Shown one piece after another: positions 53,373-61,400 of a stretch of DNA of 64,000 nt (positions are counted from its first letter, which is position 1; each line of letters opens with the position of its first letter). Origin of the DNA: Brevibacterium aurantiacum (GTDB lineage: Bacteria; Actinomycetota; Actinomycetes; Actinomycetales; Brevibacteriaceae); NCBI RefSeq assembly GCF_007558825.1, contig NZ_VLTK01000015.1, positions 1-64,000 on the forward strand, read 5' to 3'. A program made the position numbers and the translations under genes. The notes below the pieces were generated by a model. That model was given only the letters and a program-made list of their open reading frames with translations. It had not been told where the DNA came from and did not search any database.

Positions 53373-54914
53373 TCATGATGCGTCCGCCTGCCAGTACACG
53401 AGCGTGTCGGTTGTAGTGGGACGGGTGAGCCAGACTGTGCAACCCTTGGCGGTGACGTCCATAACCGTGGCGCTAGTCCCGGCGATATTCGTTCTCACGG
53501 TCAGAGACACGTGCGGTTCCGCATCAAACTCTCGGGAGAACGATATTGCGCCTGATGTCGGGGTGTTCGCAGCTGATGGCTTGATCGTCACTACGCCGCG
53601 TTCTTTCTGCCCGATGCGGCGCAGAGTTTCTCCGACGAGGTCGTCGCCGGCTGGTGGGGTGAATGCGTAGATTGGGGCCTGCCGGAAGTAGGCGGACCCA
53701 ATGGCCTTGCCGAACAGAAGCGAGGGTGTGCCGCCGGGTCCGCGCCACATGGAGACCCCTTCGATTTCGTTGTACGCCTCTGGGAAAGCGCCGTCCGGCA
53801 TCGCTGCCACTCTGTCCACATCGATGAGCGTTTTCTCGTCTGTGTCCCATTGGTAGCGGGTGATCGTGTTAGGTGAACCGAAACCGGCACCGCCGCGAGC
53901 AACGTAGAGGTGATCGTCGATCGACACGTGCCCCTGATATGGATTGACGCCAGTCTGGGAGTCATCGGTGATGAGCGAGGCCACCGGTTGGTTACGTCCA
54001 GCCTTGTAGTCCGAGAGCTTCCGGAGCACGAACTGTTCTCTCGTGGACGAGACGAACACCCGCTCACAAATCCTGTCCGCTGCCTGATCGATGGAGAAGT
54101 CGACCAGTGTGTTGTCGGCGAAGTCCGGGACTTCCGAGACGAGTGCATCATCGCGCAGAACAGTCTTCCCCGCCTGGTATTGAGCTCGCACCATGCGGTT
54201 GGTGTACCCGCCACTTGTGGTGTCGTAGGTCCATCGGAACCACAGCCACACTTGTGGCCCGTCGTTCTCAATCGCGACAGTGGATCCGTGGCCACCACCG
54301 GAGAAGATGCACTGGTCGAGCATTCTCCCATCCGGTGCGCACCGGGTGATGTGGAGGTCAGTGGACGAACCGTTCGCCGGGCCCGCCTGGGCTGCGTAGT
54401 AGTTCCCCGTCAACGGGTCGCGGGCGGCCGATTGCAGAACTCTGTTCGATGGGATCCGCAGCGTGGTGACGAACTGGGGTGAGAGCTTCGTGATGTCGAA
54501 CCCAAGCTTTGCATCCACTTCGGCCTTCGCGAGATCAGCTTTCACACCAGATTCGGCCGCGATGCTCTGCGCTTCCTGCGCTGCAGTCAACGCTGCCGTT
54601 GACTTCGACAGAGCCGTCGATGCCGCTGAGAATGCTTCACGGGCCGGAACAGCCCACCGCATCCCATAACCCGCATCGAGAAACAGGATCTGGTATTGAT
54701 CTGATGCCTGGAACGCGATCCGCCCCGTGTCGTCGCCCGACATTCCCGACACCACGACACCGGCGAGAGGTGCGCCGGCAATGTCGTAGAGCTCGGTGAC
54801 CTGCTGGCCGCCGAGAGCCGACGTATATACCTTGAGAGTGACACCGCCAATGACGCCACCACTCGAGTCGGCGGTGACGTCGCCGGGGCTTCCACCGAAA
54901 ACGTTCAATGCCAT
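53373..54914 (-). CDS. Tail receptor-binding protein with TagC-like beta-propeller
   Basis: 513 residues. Residues 1-90 are a small beta domain (GDVTADSSGGVIGGVTLKVY), 90-140 an alanine-rich coiled coil for trimerisation, about 150-440 a propeller, and 440-513 a C-terminal lectin-like domain (FSREFDAEPHVSLTVRTN). The segment LHITRCAPDGRMLDQCIFSG-GGHGSTVAIEND followed by VWLWFRW is the pattern of the P68 RBP/TagC-like propeller of staphylococcal phage receptor-binding proteins that bind glycosylated wall teichoic acid. The ligand here is inferred. Confidence 0.75.
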   Translation of the reverse strand: MALNVFGGSPGDVTADSSGGVIGGVTLKVYTSALGGQQVTELYDIAGAPLAGVVVSGMSGDDTGRIAFQASDQYQILFLDAGYGMRWAVPAREAFSAASTALSKSTAALTAAQEAQSIAAESGVKADLAKAEVDAKLGFDITKLSPQFVTTLRIPSNRVLQSAARDPLTGNYYAAQAGPANGSSTDLHITRCAPDGRMLDQCIFSGGGHGSTVAIENDGPQVWLWFRWTYDTTSGGYTNRMVRAQYQAGKTVLRDDALVSEVPDFADNTLVDFSIDQAADRICERVFVSSTREQFVLRKLSDYKAGRNQPVASLITDDSQTGVNPYQGHVSIDDHLYVARGGAGFGSPNTITRYQWDTDEKTLIDVDRVAAMPDGAFPEAYNEIEGVSMWRGPGGTPSLLFGKAIGSAYFRQAPIYAFTPPAGDDLVGETLRRIGQKERGVVTIKPSAANTPTSGAISFSREFDAEPHVSLTVRTNIAGTSATVMDVTAKGCTVWLTRPTTTDTLVYWQADAS

Positions 54915-54925
54915 GATTGCCCCTA

Positions 54926-55540
54926 TCAGTTGTTCCAGGTAGCGGAAAACCAGAAGTAGTCTCCGGTGCGGATGCGCCCACTGGTCGTGGCGTCGTAGAC
55001 GCGGACTGTGCCGTCGTTGCGAATGGAAGCAGCTCCGGACGTGACGTTCGTCTTGTACGTTCCGACTACCAGGAACTCACCGACCGTTGCGGCAATCTGC
55101 GCCGGCACCACGCACACGTCAATGTCGGGGGTGATGTTGCCGGCGTCAGCGGACGAGTCAGGTTTCGCGGTGATCATGTCGCCCGTGTAGAGGGCTTTGA
55201 TTCTCACCTCGGTGGTGTAGGTGTTGCGGATCGCGATGACAGTATCTTGTTCCCACCCAGAGAGGAACGTGAACCCGGTCCGATATTCCTGTCGTTCGTA
55301 TACAGTCCACCAATCGGTGGGCAACGTTCCCGTCTTGACCCAGATCTTCTTCGACGGCCCCGACACGACCATTGTCGACACCGGTGCATCGGCATACTTC
55401 GCGTCACGATCGGCCTCATCCATGGCGGGAAGGACGAGCTTGGCATCCATGCCCATGACGAGGGCCATCATGTCTGCGGCCGCGGCCGGTGCATCAGACC
55501 CCGATGGGTAGGGCACTTTCGCGAGAGGTGAGTTGGGCAT
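54926..55540 (-). CDS. Phage minor tail protein
   Basis: 204 residues from ATG 55540 (AGGAGCCTCCTC upstream). The N-terminus (LAKVPYPSGSDAPAAAADMM) is typical of a tail appendage attachment region; the rest is beta-rich (TGFTFLSGWEQDTVIAIRNT). Lies between the baseplate-type genes and the receptor-binding protein. No specific family named. Confidence 0.65.
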   Translation of the reverse strand: MPNSPLAKVPYPSGSDAPAAAADMMALVMGMDAKLVLPAMDEADRDAKYADAPVSTMVVSGPSKKIWVKTGTLPTDWWTVYERQEYRTGFTFLSGWEQDTVIAIRNTYTTEVRIKALYTGDMITAKPDSSADAGNITPDIDVCVVPAQIAATVGEFLVVGTYKTNVTSGAASIRNDGTVRVYDATTSGRIRTGDYFWFSATWNN

Positions 55541-55551
55541 GAGGAGGCTCC

Positions 55552-56430
55552 TTAGTTCTTGAAGGTGATCCGGATTTGGCCGCAGCCGGCGGTTGCGATC
55601 AGATAGTCCGACTTCCCAGCGCCGGCTCCGATACCAACTCCACGAGAAGCACCGGATGCGAGGCGGGACGCCTGATCGGAGGGGATGGTGATCCACTTCG
55701 AATCACCCATGCCAAGACCTGGACCGTCCCACCTGTTCGTGAGTTTCGGGGTCTTCGCCGGAGGGGACGTTTCGTCATGAAGTGCCAGCTTGGGTCGGAC
55801 CCGGCCGGAGACACCGTGATAATTCGAGGTGCGTGCCACCCGGATCTGCATCTTGTCCACGGTCTTGCCCTGACATGCGGCCTCAATGCTCGTACCGTAG
55901 GTCCAGATCGACGTGTAAGGGTGTGGGTAGGAAGGCCAGGCACCCTGTGCCACTCGGGAGCCGTCTTTGCGGCCGCTTCGGTATCCAGCCTGAGACGACG
56001 TGCTGAGAGCGACTGGTTTCGGTTTCGACGCCTTCGGGGGATCCTCTGGCCCCGGTGCCGGTCCTTCACCTGTCTGAACGTAGAGCGCACCGTCTTTGAC
56101 CCACACTGCGGCGGCTTGCGTGTATCCAGCCGGTGCGGGTGTGCCGAATGTCAGGTCAACGGGTACAGGAATCTCAATCTCGACGGGGCCACCGATCTTG
56201 TCCATGACCCGCCAGCCAGCAGCATGGTTGAGGACGAGGACGACGTCGCCTTCGGCGCGAGGGTTGTACGCCTGGTTCGCCGCGACATCGTTGATGATCG
56301 CTTCTCCCCACCGGAGGTTGACTTTCCCGTCTTCGCGAGTGGAGTCCACCGTCATTATTTGATAAGGATTTGCTTGGCGTTCGACCTCGGCGCGGACGAG
56401 AGCCGCCAAGTCGAGTTCTGCGTCACTCAT
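55552..56430 (-). CDS. Phage tail protein
   Basis: 292 residues from ATG 56430, overlapping the upstream gene by eight bases. The N-terminal OB-like portion (YQIMTVDSTREDGKVNLRWG, then EGDVVLVLNHAAGWRVMDKI) resembles phage baseplate/tail hub accessory domains. A proline-rich linker leads to a C-terminal jelly-roll-like region that could bind carbohydrate. Exact family uncertain. Confidence 0.65.
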   Translation of the reverse strand: MSDAELDLAALVRAEVERQANPYQIMTVDSTREDGKVNLRWGEAIINDVAANQAYNPRAEGDVVLVLNHAAGWRVMDKIGGPVEIEIPVPVDLTFGTPAPAGYTQAAAVWVKDGALYVQTGEGPAPGPEDPPKASKPKPVALSTSSQAGYRSGRKDGSRVAQGAWPSYPHPYTSIWTYGTSIEAACQGKTVDKMQIRVARTSNYHGVSGRVRPKLALHDETSPPAKTPKLTNRWDGPGLGMGDSKWITIPSDQASRLASGASRGVGIGAGAGKSDYLIATAGCGQIRITFKN

Positions 56431-57577
56431 CGAATGTGCCCTCTCCATAGTCGTCGTTGGATCCTTCGAGGGTGATCCGCCCGCCAGCCGGCGACGTGGT
56501 GGATCGGGTTTGCAGGGTCATGGATCCTCCGGTGAGTGAGAATGACACTGAGTCAACGATGTGGTTCTCAAGGGTCTCGTCGGGCATGGTCACAGTGATC
56601 ACGTCGTCAGGTTCGATCGCATAGTTCACCAGCGACGACACGGACACTTTCTGTTTCAGCCCCAGGCGCGGCGCCAGGAGCCCAAGTGCAGTGGTTTGGC
56701 ACTGTTGCAGGGTGGTGATGAGCTTCGACGTGTAGAACAACGGCACAGCCCCAAACGGCCCCTGATAGTAGGTGGGCGAGACTGGGTCGTCATCGGAGGC
56801 GACAGATGGGCCGACTGGGGGTTGTCCGTTCTCGGAGGCACCGGAGGCCACGATCTGGTTGTAGACACCGTCGCGGGAGAGTGTCTGCTGTGGGTCGACG
56901 AGTGCACCACCTGGACCGGCGGTGAGCGTCCAGACTGGGGTATCTTCGAGTGTGGGTACTGGTGCGGCGACGAATGATCCGCGGGAGTCGCAGAACACTC
57001 TTCCGCCGAGTGATTTGGCGATGGACGGGTCACGGGACCTGCCGTCAACGAGTCCCCACCGGTCGCGTTCCTCGACGAGCTGCGGAATGGCACTGTCGCC
57101 GAGTCGCCAGGACATCCCCATCTCAGGCAGCACTTCCTTGATCAGGGTGGTGGCCCAGTACTCGCCGGTGCCGACCTCGATGGTGCGCGGTTGATGGAAC
57201 CGCTCGTCCATCACCTGCGACTCAAGACTGAGCCCGTCGAGCTGTGCGCGCCCGGGACGAAGGCCAGCCTGCGAGACTTCCTCGACACGGTACACACCGA
57301 GAGGCACATTCTCGTGGGTGTTGCGGTTGTAGTGCATGCGCATGAACACACGAATCCTCGCACCGTAAGGGGATAGTGCGCGGCGTCCAATCTCGGCACC
57401 GGAGACAATGAGTCCCCGAGCAGTCCACCGGACTTGTGAGGTGGACGCTGCAGTGATCGACCCGTCGTGCACGGTCAGGTCGTGCCACGTGTTGCCACGG
57501 TCCGGTGACCATTGCACGATGGGTTCATATCGGGCCAGGGACAGCGACTCGAGCCAACGTTCGGAGACGGGAAACAT
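56423..57577 (-). CDS. Phage tail protein, DUF5047-like (hub type)
   Basis: 384 residues. The N-terminal block ARYEPIVQWSPDRGNTWHDL and YGARIRVFMRMHYNRNTHEN, then PLGVYRVEEVSQAG and a hub-like second half with DDVITVTMPDETLENHIVDS, match the DUF5047 group seen in actinophage tails next to distal tail genes. Structural part of the tail tip. Confidence 0.75.
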   Translation of the reverse strand: MFPVSERWLESLSLARYEPIVQWSPDRGNTWHDLTVHDGSITAASTSQVRWTARGLIVSGAEIGRRALSPYGARIRVFMRMHYNRNTHENVPLGVYRVEEVSQAGLRPGRAQLDGLSLESQVMDERFHQPRTIEVGTGEYWATTLIKEVLPEMGMSWRLGDSAIPQLVEERDRWGLVDGRSRDPSIAKSLGGRVFCDSRGSFVAAPVPTLEDTPVWTLTAGPGGALVDPQQTLSRDGVYNQIVASGASENGQPPVGPSVASDDDPVSPTYYQGPFGAVPLFYTSKLITTLQQCQTTALGLLAPRLGLKQKVSVSSLVNYAIEPDDVITVTMPDETLENHIVDSVSFSLTGGSMTLQTRSTTSPAGGRITLEGSNDDYGEGTFDE

Positions 57578-57586
57578 CTGGTCCTC

Positions 57587-58423
57587 CTATGGTTCGAGCA
57601 GCTTGTTATACGAGGTGACAGTGGCCGCGAGTTGGTCGTAAGTCGTCCAGTCGCGTTCGACCGTGTCGTAAGACAGGTCCGGGATCCGAAGCGGACTGTC
57701 GGTGGTGTCGGGGCGGTCGATCGATATGACGTCCCATTGGTAGCGGCGCCACGGATAGCCGTCCCAGTGGACGTGTTCGAGGTCGACTTTCCCGCGGATG
57801 AAGTAGAAATCCGGCAAACCAGCACACGCCGGGAACTGTGCCAGCACCGGCCCCTCGTCCAACAAGGTCATTAGCTGGTCAGCGACGGGCTTCTCACGCA
57901 CGAGGGACCGTAGTTGTGTGGTGAACCCTTCGAGTACATCCCATGTCGCGGCAGGACGAGCAGACCCGGCAATGCTGGTGGTGTCGACGCGGGCGTCGTA
58001 GGACAGGTCTGGTGGTTCCACTTTCAGCAGCATCGCCTTGTCGGGGTCGCTCACGGGTTTCAACCATGCCCACCCGTCCGAGAGAGCGGGGATGACTGCG
58101 CCGACGTATTCGGATGGTGTGCCTTCGGTGCCGTCGAAATGGGTGGGCACAGCGCGCCACAATGTGCCGCCACCGAGGGTGGCTTCGTGGTCGTAGGCGT
58201 GCGCGTACCCACCTGGTGACCAGGCCGGGTTGCCAGACCGAACGACGCTACCGTCTTGCCGTTCGAACCTCACCTTCGCCACCAAAGGATCAAATGAGTA
58301 ATCGGCCCGCAGAAGTACCCCAGCATGTGCAGGATCGACAATCGCCGTGATCCGGCCATCCGGTGACACTACCGGATCAGTCTCAGGTGGCCAGATGTAA
58401 CCCGGATTCACGACGATAGGCAT
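57587..58423 (-). CDS. Phage distal tail protein
   Basis: 278 residues. Position straight after the tape measure gene and the form of the C-terminus (FYFIRGKVDLEHVHWDGYPW) fit a Dit/minor tail protein that links tube and tip. The ATG overlaps the tape measure stop by one base (TAATG). Confidence 0.72.
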   Translation of the reverse strand: MPIVVNPGYIWPPETDPVVSPDGRITAIVDPAHAGVLLRADYSFDPLVAKVRFERQDGSVVRSGNPAWSPGGYAHAYDHEATLGGGTLWRAVPTHFDGTEGTPSEYVGAVIPALSDGWAWLKPVSDPDKAMLLKVEPPDLSYDARVDTTSIAGSARPAATWDVLEGFTTQLRSLVREKPVADQLMTLLDEGPVLAQFPACAGLPDFYFIRGKVDLEHVHWDGYPWRRYQWDVISIDRPDTTDSPLRIPDLSYDTVERDWTTYDQLAATVTSYNKLLEP

Positions 58424-61400
58424 TAGTGAGCCCTCCCAGCACCAACAGCAATAGTGCTGACGGTCGTTGAAATGTGTGCTTGCATTTGCTTGCCGTCGAC
58501 GACCAAGGACACCGGGACACCATCCAAAGCCTTTGCAAGCTCGGACGGGGTGAACTGGTGGTTCTTGATCTCGGCGGCAATGGACGAACCGATCGCAGTC
58601 GCATCGAACCCACGCCCGGGATGCGGGATGAACGTGCGGTTCTCGGCCAGCAGCTTCCGGGATTCGGCCGCGTTGGTTATCTGCTCACCGCCGGAGAGGT
58701 TGACGAGCTCAGGCCCGTTCTCCCCCACGACAGCCCAACCGGACTGAGCGGATTGGGTGCCCTGCTCGTACCAGTGGTTGCGTTCCCAGAACGACCGAGC
58801 ACCCTGCACGTCGCCGTAGCGCTGCTTGATGTACTTGAGGCCGTACTCGAGCTGCATCTTCGGGTCCGATGTCTTCGAACCACCGACAGTGCCCCACGTT
58901 CCGTTGAGGAACTGGAACAGGCCGTAAGCCGACGACGTTGGGTTCTGGGCGTTCGGGTTCCAGCCCGACTCCCTGGTGAGGAGCCAGTTGAGGTCACCGA
59001 ACTGGTCGCCCCAGCCCATCTGCTCAAGCATCTGCTTGGCCATGGACTTCACCGGGCCCGCGGCGACGTTCGAGAAGTCCGCCGTACCGGCGTTCTTCCC
59101 GTAGTCCTTCGCCTTCCCGACTAGGCCCTCGGAGACCTGGGACATGATGCCCTTGCCGAGACCGCCCATGTAGCCGTCGGGGAGCATCTTCGAATGCTTG
59201 GCGTAGATCTGCTCGGTGAGTTTCTCAGCTGCCGCCTCATAGGACTTGGCCATGTTGTCACCAGGCTTCACACCAGCACGATCCAGGAACGGGTGAGACA
59301 TTGCCCCGCCCATGCCTGGCAGTCCCCCAGCCATCGCCTCCGACAGTGCTTTCACGGCCGCGATGTGGACGTGGTTGAAGTGCATGCCACGAACCGCGCC
59401 CGTGTACATGTAGTTCTGGCCGTTCTTGATCTGCTTGCCGTTTGCAGGCGAGTAGATCAGTTCGGCAAGATCCGAACCGTATGTGTTGCGCCAGAAGTTG
59501 AAGATGTCCATCGACGGGGACGTATCGATCGCGTTGCCGCGTGAGTGATGCGACGTGTTGCCCGACGCTGTGATGGACCCGCCACGATATGCGGAGTTCA
59601 ATGTTGCGTTCGGGAACTTCTCCTTCGTGATCGCCCACAGGTTGCGCCACACGCCAGAATCAGCGAACGCGTTCACACCCGGCGCGGGCCCGAAGACCCC
59701 GCCCGAAGCGAAAGCGTTGCCCTGCATGTGCAGAAGCTCATCGAGACGACCCTGACGTGCAGCATCGTTCTGAGCCTTCACACCCTGTTCGCCGCCCATG
59801 GCACGAGTCCACTCAGGACGCATGATTGCCTCACCGCCGGAGAGGTATAGATCCCCCGCCGTGGGTGAACGGAACTGGTGAATATCGCGGCCCGGTGAGT
59901 ACCCGGGCATGACACCACCGGATTCGAACTTCACCGACTTCGGGGCAGCCAGCTTCACGCCAACATCACCGAATGCCTTGTTCACCGATGAGGTGAAGGA
60001 GGCGAAGACTCGAATGAGGGCGTTGAGGTTGTTGCCCAGTTCGGGTTTCGCCGCTTCCATCTGGTTGTCCATGCCCGACCGGATGCCGCGCATGTTCGCA
60101 TTCGATGTGGATAGAAGGAACTCGAAGCCTCGCTTGTTCAGCGACTTCAGATCGTTGAGGCGGTCTGTGTAGTCGCCGTACATGCCAGACATGGTGTCGT
60201 CCGTTGACCGACGCATTTCTCCGAACTTCGAACCGGTCGTGGTTTTCAACGATTCGAAGTCAGTGGCAGACCGTGTTTTCATCGAGGCCTGCTTGTCAAT
60301 GAGCATGAGCCGCATAAGTTCCTGCTGCTCAGTCATCACCGTGCGCTGCGCCAACTGCTTCTGAGACACGCTCAATCGCATGGCTTCCTGCTGGACCTGC
60401 GTATTGCTCAACATGGCCGCGTTCTGCGTCTGAGTGTTCAGAAGCATTGCCGCCTGCTGGGTTTGCGTATCCAGCAACTGGCCAGCATTCGTAGTCTGCG
60501 TGCCAAGAAGCATCCCGGCCTGCGTCTCCTGCATGTTCAGCAGCATCGCCGCCCAACCATCAGAAACACCGACCCGCATCTGCTCCATGGCATCCAGCGT
60601 TGTTGTCGACATGTCCTGCATGGCCAAACCAGCCATACCCTCATCGTCCGCAACAACAGGGTTCACGCCCACGTCCACGGAAGTACTCATGTCGCCAAGC
60701 GCAGGCACAGCAGCCCCACCCAGCAAGGACGCCGCGGACTGAACATCCGCGACTCCGCCGAGCATGCCCTGCACGAGACCTTCAGCGGTGAACCCACCGA
60801 GTTCAGCCATGACGGTCGACGGTGAATGGATCCCGAGAACCGATTTGAACGTCGATTCCATGACCTTCGCGAGGTTCGCGATCGCGGCCTCAACGTTCTT
60901 CTTCCGACCTTCGAGGCCCTTGACCACACCGTCAGCGGCGTTGGCTCCACCCTTGTAGAAGCCCTCCGTGACGTACTGGCCGGCCTGACCCGCGTACTTG
61001 TCGAACTCAGCCCAGGACGAGACCAGTTGGTTACGTTCACCAATCGGTGCACCCAACAGAGCATCAGCAGCAGCGTTACCGCCCTCAATGCCCTGACCGG
61101 CGACCTCCTGGAGGAGGGCGCCAGGGATGCCCATTTTCGAGAGCTTGCCCAGCTTATTAACGAGTTCCTTGAGGCGGGCAGTCTTCCCCGTCATGGACGA
61201 CATGGACGAGACCTGCTTGAAGTTCCCGTCACCCGTCGACACCACATCAGTGGACACATCGAAATCACGATCGTTCAGCAGACCCGAAGCGACAGAGTCT
61301 TTGATGCCTTTGAGCTCGGTGGCTTTGTCCTGAGCCTTCTTGAGCTTCGCGTCGATCTTCTCTGCCTGCGAATACAGACTGCGGAGGTTCGCTTCGAACT

